A DNA stretch of 9,360 nt, from positions 1-9,360 of the forward strand of contig JAFAGA010000049.1 in NCBI GenBank assembly GCA_023423045.1. Direction: 5' to 3'. The notes beneath the pieces are model-generated. The model saw nothing but the letters and a program-made list of their open reading frames with translations. It was not told where the DNA came from and did no database searches. A program made the translations under genes and the position numbers. The stretch comes from Bacillota bacterium. Its GTDB lineage: Bacteria > Bacillota > Clostridia > Lachnospirales > Lachnospiraceae. Positions 1-5,297 of this stretch are shown here, in pieces (positions within the stretch are counted from its first letter, which is position 1; each line of letters begins with the position of its first letter).

Positions 1-7
1 ATGAATT

Positions 8-125
8 AAAAAGCCCTCCGGGCAGGATGCGCACTCTGCACGCATGCGCATAAATGCGCAGGGTATTATGTCGGCTGGGCCGACCGCGCTCGGCGCGAGA
101 ATGTGCTAAGGCACATTCTTTGTTC
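8..125 (-). repeat. Structured repeat element, unit A
   Basis: Read on the minus strand, this unit starts with GAACAAAG (118-125) and then forms a series of hairpins. HP1 pairs 98-106 with 111-119. HP2 pairs GTCGGC (70-75) with GCCGAC (79-84). HP3 pairs two TGCGCA copies (45-50 and 55-60). HP4 pairs GCCC with GGGC (13-16/20-23) around a GGA loop and is followed by TTTTT (8-12 on the plus strand). Short blocks between the hairpins (CGCGCC-GAGC, TGCGCATCCTGC) are shared with unit B. The layout resembles a small structured RNA ending in a weak intrinsic terminator, or a palindromic intergenic repeat. The open reading frame across it (54-275, plus) looks spurious. I do not recognise the family. 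Confidence 0.7.
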
Positions 126-151
126 TATCACAGGAAAGTGCGCCTATATAC

Positions 152-248
152 AAAAGCACTCCATGCAGGATGCGCACCTCGCGAAGAGGAATTTTATTGC
201 TATGCAATCCGCTCGGGCGCGAAGAATCAGCAAGCTGACTCTTTGTTC
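152..248 (-). repeat. Structured repeat element, unit B (tandem to A)
   Basis: This unit has the same order of parts as unit A on the minus strand: GAACAAAG (241-248), HP1 (224-231 with 234-241), a CGCGCCCGAGCGG block, HP2 (ATTGC 196-200 with GCAAT 204-208), HP3 (CCTC 177-180 with GAGG 186-189), the TGCGCATCCTGC block (165-176) and HP4 (156-159 with 163-166, GGA loop), followed by TTTT. Its stem sequences differ from those of unit A, yet pairing is retained. The two plus-strand mismatches (226/239 and 159/163) become G-U wobbles on the minus strand, which favours a minus-strand RNA. It lies directly downstream of the histidine kinase terminator. Confidence 0.68.
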
Positions 249-275
249 TCGTATAGGAAAGTTGTAAATGAGTAA

Positions 276-307
276 TAAAAAAATGCCACTATGATAATGG
301 CATTTTT
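276..307 (-). terminator. Intrinsic terminator of the RR-ABC-HK operon
   Basis: A 10-bp perfect stem (AAAAATGCCA at 279-288 with TGGCATTTTT at 298-307) encloses a 9-nt loop. On the minus strand the stem runs into a T-rich tail. The hairpin overlaps the last codons and the TAG stop of the histidine kinase gene, so transcription should end right at the gene end. The A/T symmetry means it could also stop plus-strand transcription. Confidence 0.85.
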
Positions 308-1191
308 ACTTCAATGAGGAACAAATCCTGTTCCATTCTAGCCTCAATGCTTCCCTTCATCTTCTCTACCAGCGCTCTGGTGATGGTTAGACCCAGCCCG
401 CTGCCCTGGCTGTTTCTTGAGTGGTCAATTGTATAGAAGCGCTCGAAGATTCGTTCAAGCTCCTCTTCGGGGATATCCTCCGCATCATTTATAAATTGGA
501 GAATGCAGCTGTCTGCGGTCATAAACTGCTTTATGAAAAAATGCTGCCGGGCATATTTTAAGGCATTCTGAATGAGATTATTAAAAATACGCTCCAACTG
601 GTTTTGATCTGCGATGAGGTAGCAAGGCGGTTCCTCCAGGGAGATCTCGACCTGAATCCCGCGCTGCTCGAAGGCATGGTAATAAGCAACAACTACATCC
701 TTTACCAGGCTCTGTATCGGCACCGAAGTCAGCTTCATAGGGTAATCCTCTGTCTGGATGCGTGAAATTTCATAAAAATCCTGAATAAAGCCCTGCAATA
801 CCTTGGCTCTTTGGCGGATGATGCCCAGGTATTCCTCCTTCTCCGCTAAACTCGTCTCTTCATCCTGGGTCAAATCCAGATAACCCAGAATTGAGGTAAG
901 GGGAGTACGCAGATCATGGGAGATATTCTCGATCTCCTGGCGGATCTGAAGTTCTCTCCTCTGATAACGAATTCGTTCCTTCTGTCTTGCCTGGTAGAGG
1001 GAATTAATCTGTGCCAGAAGCCTCTCCAGACTGCCGTCGATGGACAAGCTTTTCAGCTGCCGGTTGCTTTCGGGCTGTTCTTCGATTTCCTCCATATCAC
1101 CGGCAGTCCGGCGGATTGCCTTATGAAGCAGGCAGAGGCGCACAGCAAGAAACACTGATATTAGAATTAGGACAATACATATATATTTCAT
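289..1191 (-). CDS. Sensor histidine kinase with minimal sensor region (antibiotic-peptide type two-component system)
   Basis: This is a membrane-bound sensor kinase that should autophosphorylate and pass phosphate to the response regulator at the head of the same cassette. One hydrophobic segment is visible (about residues 3-22), followed by a charged linker. The dimerisation/phosphoacceptor helix holds SHDLRTPL with His92. The N box lies around 204-213 (NNLIQNALKYA). The F-like box RIFERFY spans 247-253, and the G2 box GSGLGLT spans 263-269. The G1 region reads NDAEDIP (235-241): the Asp is kept, but the usual glycines are missing. There is no extracellular domain, so the signal probably comes through the neighbouring ABC transporter. 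The ATG is preceded by GGAGGTG at an 8-nt spacing. The gene follows the permease gene by 31 bp and closes the operon. The family is secure; the stimulus is inferred. Confidence 0.92.
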   Translation of the reverse strand: MKYICIVLILISVFLAVRLCLLHKAIRRTAGDMEEIEEQPESNRQLKSLSIDGSLERLLAQINSLYQARQKERIRYQRRELQIRQEIENISHDLRTPLTSILGYLDLTQDEETSLAEKEEYLGIIRQRAKVLQGFIQDFYEISRIQTEDYPMKLTSVPIQSLVKDVVVAYYHAFEQRGIQVEISLEEPPCYLIADQNQLERIFNNLIQNALKYARQHFFIKQFMTADSCILQFINDAEDIPEEELERIFERFYTIDHSRNSQGSGLGLTITRALVEKMKGSIEARMEQDLFLIEVKMPLS

Positions 1192-1222
1192 TAATATGCC
1201 ACCTCCGCTTCAGGAAAATTCT

Positions 1223-2008
1223 TTATTTAATCTCTTTTCTGCGGAATACAACGTAGCCCAGAAGAGCAAACAGGACTAATTGCAGTATTCCGAAAAGCCA
1301 ATAATTATAGTAGCCGGACATGCCCTCCCAGGGAAGAAGCAAATTTGGGGAATCAGTCTGAAAGTCGAAGCTTATATTGTTGATGAGATTCCAGGGCAGG
1401 ATCTTGGCCAGCATCTGAAAGAATTTGAATTTCATGGCCAGATAATTACTGATCTCGGGGAAAGCTACTAATGTGATAACGATTGTGGTAATGGCGCCTC
1501 CGGTGCTCTCTATCAGGAAGAAAAAACAGTTCGAAGCGGCTACGGCAAACAGCAGGAGCGGGAGAGCGACAAGGCAAACCTTAAAAAGCCGTACCAGATC
1601 CTGGGATTGGGAATTTTCTAATAATGCATAGGAGCTGAGAATGAATAGCCCCACGATAATCAGGAAGGCCGATAATGCATATATAAAAGTTGTAATGAGC
1701 TTGCCAAAATAAATGCTTCCCCTGGAGATGCCATAGGAGACCGTATTTTTCATGGTATGATGGTTATGCTCGTTCCCGAACACAATGGAGGTGACCGATA
1801 TACATAGAATAAATATCATAGAGAAGCTGGTATAAAGCAGGGGCAGGGAAAAGCCGGTATTGTCATAACGAAAGGTTTCATCACCGTGGCCGACCAGCGC
1901 AAGTATAACATTGACGCTGATGAGCAGGGCGGAACAGATCAGGATGAACAGATAGCTTCCCTTGTTATGAAGGATACGATAAAGTTCACTTTTTATATAA
2001 CTAATCAT
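1223..2008 (-). CDS. ABC-2 type transporter permease (bacitracin/lantibiotic-export type)
   Basis: This is a 261-residue integral membrane protein, taken as the membrane half of the transporter whose ATPase is encoded just upstream. Six hydrophobic segments can be seen, roughly at residues 18-40, 55-78, 103-128, 143-166, 172-190 and 234-254. The first is preceded by the amphipathic start ISYIKSELYRIL, which is typical of ABC-2 permeases of the BcrB/LanE/LanG kind. A hydrophilic stretch after segment 1 (GHGDETFRYDN) is probably extracytoplasmic. The ATG overlaps the end of the ATPase gene by 8 bases (ATGATTAG), with GGAGGGG 6 nt upstream, so translation is probably coupled. Sequence similarity among these permeases is low; the assignment rests on topology, length and context. 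The substrate is unknown, and an antimicrobial peptide is inferred. Confidence 0.85.
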   Translation of the reverse strand: MISYIKSELYRILHNKGSYLFILICSALLISVNVILALVGHGDETFRYDNTGFSLPLLYTSFSMIFILCISVTSIVFGNEHNHHTMKNTVSYGISRGSIYFGKLITTFIYALSAFLIIVGLFILSSYALLENSQSQDLVRLFKVCLVALPLLLFAVAASNCFFFLIESTGGAITTIVITLVAFPEISNYLAMKFKFFQMLAKILPWNLINNISFDFQTDSPNLLLPWEGMSGYYNYWLFGILQLVLFALLGYVVFRRKEIK

Positions 2009-2924
2009 TGCTAACCCCTCCTACTAATTGAATAAAGTAATTTTCCAGATTGATTTCCCGGGTAGTGATGGAATTAATACCGATGCCATGCTTTACAGCC
2101 AGCTCGCTGATTCTGGAGGGCTGATCCAGGTATTCAAAAATTTGAAGGGTATGGTCGGGTGCCACCTGGTAGGAGGTGCAGTTCAATTCCTTTTCCAGAA
2201 GAGCGGTCATGAGCTCCACCCGGTCCACCTTAAGTTCAAGATAACGGCCGCATTCCCTGGAGAGGGCCTCTGCGGAAAGCTGTCTGACTAATTTGCCCTG
2301 ATCAATAAAGCCATAATAGGTTACCAGATTGGATAATTCCGATAAGATATGGCTGGAGATCAGAATGGTTATGTTTTTTTCCTGGTTCAGACGGATCAGC
2401 AGATTACGAATCTCAACAATACCAAAGGGGTCCAGTCCGTTAATCGGTTCGTCCAGCAGAAGAAGCTCCGGTTTATTCATTAGAGCAAGAGCAAGGCCAA
2501 GACGCTGCTTCATTCCCAGAGAAAAGCTCTTGTACTTTTTCCGGCCCACATGGGAGAGGCCAACCTCCTCCAGGGCCTCCATGACACATTCCTTCCCGGG
2601 AATTCCTCGCTGTATCCGGTAATATTCCAGATTCTGCTCCGCCGTCATGCTGCTGTAGAAACTGGGAACCTCAATAATGGACCCGATACGCCTTCTTCCC
2701 TTGCTTAAGCCCTCAGGTGTGGAGGCGCCAAAGAGGGACACCTCGCCTTCTGTGGGAAAAGCCTGATTGCTGACTATTCGCAGCAGAGTCGTCTTGCCTG
2801 CGCCGTTTTTACCGACGAGGCCGTAGATCTCTCCCTGCTTTACTTCCAGGTTGATGTTGTTGACCGCGGTGGTACTGCTGTACTTTTTCGTCAGATTTGT
2901 TGTGGATAAGATAACCTCTCGCAC
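2001..2924 (-). CDS. ABC transporter ATP-binding protein, BcrA/LanF-like
   Basis: This is the cytoplasmic ATPase that powers the permease encoded next to it. Walker A is GKNGAGKTT (38-46), the signature is SLGMKQR (135-141), Walker B is LLLLDEP (154-160), and the H-loop His is His192 in SSHILSEL. At the Q-loop position it reads IIEVPSFY with Glu85 instead of Gln. An 'E-loop' of this kind is known from LanF lantibiotic-immunity ATPases and BcrA-like proteins, and it supports a peptide-antibiotic resistance role. The C-terminal 90 or so residues form the variable extension usual in this group. Length (307 aa) is normal. The start is GTG, chosen because AAAGGAG (2932-2938 on the plus strand) lies 7 nt upstream. 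Its end overlaps the permease start by 8 bases. The gene is separated from the regulator gene by 143 bp that carry a possible internal promoter. Confidence 0.93.
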   Translation of the reverse strand: MREVILSTTNLTKKYSSTTAVNNINLEVKQGEIYGLVGKNGAGKTTLLRIVSNQAFPTEGEVSLFGASTPEGLSKGRRRIGSIIEVPSFYSSMTAEQNLEYYRIQRGIPGKECVMEALEEVGLSHVGRKKYKSFSLGMKQRLGLALALMNKPELLLLDEPINGLDPFGIVEIRNLLIRLNQEKNITILISSHILSELSNLVTYYGFIDQGKLVRQLSAEALSRECGRYLELKVDRVELMTALLEKELNCTSYQVAPDHTLQIFEYLDQPSRISELAVKHGIGINSITTREINLENYFIQLVGGVSND

Positions 2925-3067
2925 TTTTGTACTCCTTTCAATTCGCTTTAATTAACATAAGAGTGCCCGCAAGGCGTGCAACCCGCTGTTTGCTGTTTTA
3001 TGACTGTAATTATAGCGATGGAATTTTAATAAGTACTTAATAAACTTTAAAGAAAGTATAAAGATAT
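2925..3067 (-). promoter_or_regulatory. Possible regulated internal promoter between RR and ABC genes
   Basis: On the minus strand a TATAAT (plus-strand ATTATA at 3009-3014) lies about 85 bases upstream of the ATPase GTG. No good -35 box is found at 16-18 bp. The region just upstream carries three TTAA-containing direct repeats: TTAAAGTT (3043-3050), TTAAGTAC (3033-3040) and TTAAAATT (3022-3029). They are spaced 10 and 11 bases apart, the spacing expected for OmpR-family regulators binding one face of the helix. A weak -35 overlapped by activator sites is the usual design of a response-regulator-dependent promoter. The leader may also fold an imperfect hairpin (TGCACGC/GCGGGCA, one mismatch). 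Binding by the adjacent regulator is inferred. Confidence 0.5.
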
Positions 3068-3763
3068 CTATATTGTATCCAACTTAAAGCCGATTCCCCA
3101 CACGGTTTTGATATAGGAGGCCTCATCATATTCCTTGATTTTCTTACGTATATTGCTGATATGAACATTGATGGTATTATCTTCTCCATAATACCCGGTT
3201 TTCCAGATATTCCGATACAGCTGTTCCTTTGTAAACACCCGCTCCGGCGATTGGATCATTAATAAAAGAATATCATATTCATGGGCGGTCAGAGCGATGG
3301 GATGTCCCATAACCGTTACCTTCCTTGCCAGGGGCCAGAGGGTGAGCTGCTTAAATTGATGTTGTTCCTCCTTGGAAGCTGCATCCGCCCCGGAATTCCT
3401 CTGACTTCTTCTTAGCGTAGCCAGGACTCTGGCCAGCACCTCTTCCCGTTCAAAGGGCTTTGTAATGTAATCATCGGCACCGTCCTTTAATGCATTCACC
3501 TTGTCCTCAAGGCCGGTTTTGGCTGATATCACGATAATCGGTACCTGTGATTGTTCCCGGATCTCCCGGATTAATTCTTCTCCTGCCACCCCGGGAAGCA
3601 TCAGATCAAGAAGAATTAAATCAAAATGATCCAGCTTCAGCTGGAGTCTGGCCTCGGTACCGGAATAGGCAGAGACGGCCTGATATTGCTCCCGGCTCAG
3701 AAACTTACATAAAATGCGGTTGATATCCGCATCATCCTCAATCACCAATATTTTTTCAAGCAT
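3068..3763 (-). CDS. OmpR/PhoB-family response regulator
   Basis: This is a two-component DNA-binding regulator of 231 residues. The N-terminal receiver domain shows the acidic pair Asp10-Asp11 (VIEDD), the phosphoacceptor Asp53 (LILLDLMLPG) and the conserved Lys102 (ITKPF). The C-terminal winged helix-turn-helix spans about 137-231, with the typical LTAHEYDILLLMI and NTINVHISNIRKKI motifs. I chose the ATG at 3763 because GGAGG lies 5 nt upstream; an in-frame ATG at 3775 would add four residues (MEEN) but has a poorer ribosome binding site. It is the first gene of the cassette. It probably receives phosphate from the kinase encoded at the other end and activates the transporter genes. No terminator was seen between it and the ATPase gene, so read-through is possible. 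Confidence 0.93.
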   Translation of the reverse strand: MLEKILVIEDDADINRILCKFLSREQYQAVSAYSGTEARLQLKLDHFDLILLDLMLPGVAGEELIREIREQSQVPIIVISAKTGLEDKVNALKDGADDYITKPFEREEVLARVLATLRRSQRNSGADAASKEEQHQFKQLTLWPLARKVTVMGHPIALTAHEYDILLLMIQSPERVFTKEQLYRNIWKTGYYGEDNTINVHISNIRKKIKEYDEASYIKTVWGIGFKLDTI

Positions 3764-3810
3764 ATTTTCCTCCATCCCTGCATCTTCTAAAATGCGTTCA
3801 TCTTAAGCCT

Positions 3811-3856
3811 CCAAGGAGAACACCGATTCACGGGAACCGAAAGACAATCTCCTCGG
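3811..3856 (-). promoter_or_regulatory. Nested stem-loop in the probable leader of the response-regulator gene
   Basis: The outer stem pairs 3811-3819 with 3848-3856 and an inner stem pairs 3824-3829 with 3834-3839 around a 4-nt loop. The only non-Watson-Crick position in each stem (3813/3854 and 3826/3837) is A-C on the plus strand but G-U on the minus strand. This suggests the structure works as RNA made in the direction of the regulator gene. It starts about 48 bases upstream of the regulator start codon. No known riboswitch or attenuator class was recognised, and no convincing -10/-35 pair was found upstream. Confidence 0.4.
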
Positions 3857-3925
3857 ATCGATTCCCTGCTCTAATTTTAGGAACGTCCTTGTCCGTATAT
3901 TTTCTTCAAAAACGACTCTTATCTT

Positions 3926-4010
3926 GAACAAAGAATGTGCCTTGGCACATTCTCGCGCCGGGCTCGGTCGGCCTGGCCGACATAATACCTCACGGGCAGG
4001 ATGCATTTTC
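3926..4010 (+). repeat. Structured repeat element, unit C (inverted relative to A and B)
   Basis: This is a third copy of the repeat seen at 8-248, here on the plus strand. GAACAAAG (3926-3933) is followed by HP1 with a 10-bp stem (3932-3941 with 3944-3953, TT loop). A CGCGCCGGGCTC block follows, then HP2 (GTCGGC 3967-3972 with GCCGAC 3976-3981), ATAATACC, and a short terminal hairpin GCA-GGA-TGC (3996-4004) with ATTTT. HP1 and HP2 are nearly identical to unit A; the HP3 part is missing. It lies between the start of the response-regulator gene and the end of degV, so with A/B it brackets the four-gene cassette as inverted copies. The minus-strand reading frame across it (3803-4006) is not believed to be a gene. 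Confidence 0.68.
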
Positions 4011-4015
4011 TTATG

Positions 4016-4048
4016 TAAAGAAGAAAAGGAGCGTTATATCAACGCTCC
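4016..4048 (-). terminator. Intrinsic terminator of degV
   Basis: On the minus strand an 8-bp perfect stem (GGAGCGTT/AACGCTCC; plus-strand positions 4028-4035 and 4041-4048) with a 5-nt loop is followed by a T-rich run (TTTTCTTCTTT). It lies about 55 bases past the degV stop codon and just beyond repeat unit C. Confidence 0.85.
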
Positions 4049-4101
4049 CGGGTATGTTCTCCCTTAATATTCTATTGATATCAATTCGGTGAGAGCCTTC
4101 C

Positions 4102-4995
4102 TCATCTTGCCTTGCCCATGAAGAACAGAGCCACCGTACCGGGTCCGGAATGGGCCCCTATGGTCGGACTGACGTAATTGATCATGATATTCTGGATGCC
4201 GAAGCGGTCCTTCACCAGATCTGCAACATACTGTGCATCTTCAAGGCAATCTCCATGGCTGATAAATATGGTATCATTTTGTCCGCGGTCCTCCAGCAGG
4301 CTGGCTTCCATCTGGTCCACAAGGGAAATCAGAGCCTTCTTGCGGCCTCTTACATTATTCAGAGGAATGAGCCGCCCTTCGTTGTCGACATGAAGTACCG
4401 GCTTTACATTAATCAGGGTTCCGATAATTGCGGTAGCCTTGGATACCCGTCCCCCGCGGTGCAGATGATGGAGATCATCCACGGTAAACATATGGCATAG
4501 ATTTAATTTGTGTTCTTCCAGCCAGCCGGCAGTCTCGTCGATGGAATGTCCGCCGTCCTTAAGCTGTGCGGCTTTATGCACCAATAAGCCTTCGCCGAGG
4601 GAGGCACAGAGGGAATCGATCACAGTAATACGGGTTCCGGGACGCTCATCCATCAATTCCCGGGCAACGGTTGCAGCAACAGAACAGCTGCCGCTCAGGG
4701 CGGAGGAAAAGGCGATATGAAGGATGTCGTAGCCCTGATCTAAAAGACCGGTAAAGATATCTCGTGCGATCTCGGGATTCACGGCCATCGTGGTCGGCAT
4801 CGCTCCTTTTCTCATCTTATCATAGAATTCCTTAGGCTCTAAAAATACCTTGTCCCCATATATGGTTCCTTCAAAATTATAGTATAAAGGCAGCAGCAAA
4901 ATATTATTCTGCTTCAGATAATCCTCTGGTAAATCGCTGGTGGTATCGGTAGTGATGATATACTGATTCATTGTACTGCACCGTTCCTTTCTCAT
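4102..4995 (-). CDS. DegV family (FakB-type) fatty-acid-binding protein
   Basis: Members of this family bind a fatty acid and, in bacteria with FakA, present it to that kinase for phosphorylation and entry into phospholipid synthesis. The protein shows TTDTTSDLP near the start, the GAMPTTMAVNP block (threonines near the carboxylate in the family), AFSSALSGS, DSLCASLGEGLL, the long HHLHRGGRVSKATAIIGTLINVKPVL segment, and the C-terminal SPTIGAHSGPGT block. All are DegV hallmarks, and the length is normal. Two starts are possible: ATG at 4995 (297 aa) or ATG at 4971 (289 aa, MNQYIITTDTT). The shorter form matches the family start better, but neither has an ideal ribosome binding site; AAAGGA lies 13 nt before the inner ATG. 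The gene has its own promoter and terminator, so it appears monocistronic. No FakA gene is in the window. Confidence 0.93.
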   Translation of the reverse strand: MRKERCSTMNQYIITTDTTSDLPEDYLKQNNILLLPLYYNFEGTIYGDKVFLEPKEFYDKMRKGAMPTTMAVNPEIARDIFTGLLDQGYDILHIAFSSALSGSCSVAATVARELMDERPGTRITVIDSLCASLGEGLLVHKAAQLKDGGHSIDETAGWLEEHKLNLCHMFTVDDLHHLHRGGRVSKATAIIGTLINVKPVLHVDNEGRLIPLNNVRGRKKALISLVDQMEASLLEDRGQNDTIFISHGDCLEDAQYVADLVKDRFGIQNIMINYVSPTIGAHSGPGTVALFFMGKAR

Positions 4996-5058
4996 TCATC
5001 TTCTCTTGGTCATAGTTTGGAGCAATCAAATGGTTTTGATTACGATATGATATATTAT

Positions 5059-5088
5059 ATTATACCACAACATACCTTCAGGTTTCAA
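5059..5088 (-). promoter_or_regulatory. Sigma-A type promoter of degV
   Basis: On the minus strand, TTGAAA (plus positions 5083-5088) and TATAAT (5059-5064) are separated by 18 bp, placing the transcript start near 5052, some 55 bases before the longer degV start. The flanks are AT-rich. The -10 matches the consensus fully and the -35 in four of six positions. Confidence 0.7.
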
Positions 5089-5232
5089 TAAAATTCCCAT
5101 AATTATCATATTACCTTAAATAAAAGTTGAGAACAAACAAAGATGCTTCAAAGTTATTGAAGCTAAATGAGGAAAAAATTAATTAATGAAAATAAAAATT
5201 AGAATTAGTGTCCTGAAAGTGAAATAAAGTAA
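5089..5232. other. AT-rich intergenic stretch with one perfect hairpin
   Basis: No gene is seen between the degV promoter and the terminator of the GH130 gene. The only clear structure is a perfect 7-bp hairpin, GCTTCAA (5145-5151) with TTGAAGC (5157-5163) and a 5-nt loop. It is preceded on the plus strand by GAACAAACAAAG, which recalls the GAACAAAG block before HP1 of the repeat elements. The other repeat blocks are absent, so it may be a decayed fragment or chance. Confidence 0.35.
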
Positions 5233-5262
5233 AAATAAGCCAGGAATATACCCGGCTTATTT
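5226..5262 (-). terminator. Intrinsic terminator of the permease-GH130 operon
   Basis: On the minus strand a 9-bp stem (AAATAAGCC 5233-5241 with GGCTTATTT 5254-5262 on the plus strand), with two more possible inner GG/CC pairs, is followed by a T-rich tail (TTTTACTTT). It lies about 35 bases beyond the GH130 stop codon and should separate this operon from degV. Confidence 0.82.
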
Positions 5263-5297
5263 CCAAATCGATTTCCAAAATATTTTCAATAAAGGCT

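Noticed and set aside
54..275. Plus-strand reading frame of 73 codons
   Set aside because: It lies entirely over repeat units A and B. Its Arg/Cys-rich sequence (GRPRSARECAKAHSLF) recurs in the frame at 3803-4006 only because the DNA repeat recurs. It has no convincing ribosome binding site.
289..3775. Lantibiotic or bacteriocin biosynthesis cluster
   Set aside because: Only sensing and transporter genes are present. No precursor peptide, LanB/LanC/LanM-type enzyme or protease was found on either strand, so a resistance role is more likely.
3803..4006. Minus-strand reading frame of 67 codons upstream of the response-regulator gene
   Set aside because: Its N-terminal half is the translation of repeat unit C and the rest crosses the leader hairpin; no family resemblance was seen.
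1..4010. Insertion sequence or CRISPR array as the explanation for the repeats
   Set aside because: No transposase gene is present, and the units have no regular repeat-spacer pattern. The hairpin-rich units of 85-118 bases fit a structured or palindromic intergenic repeat better.
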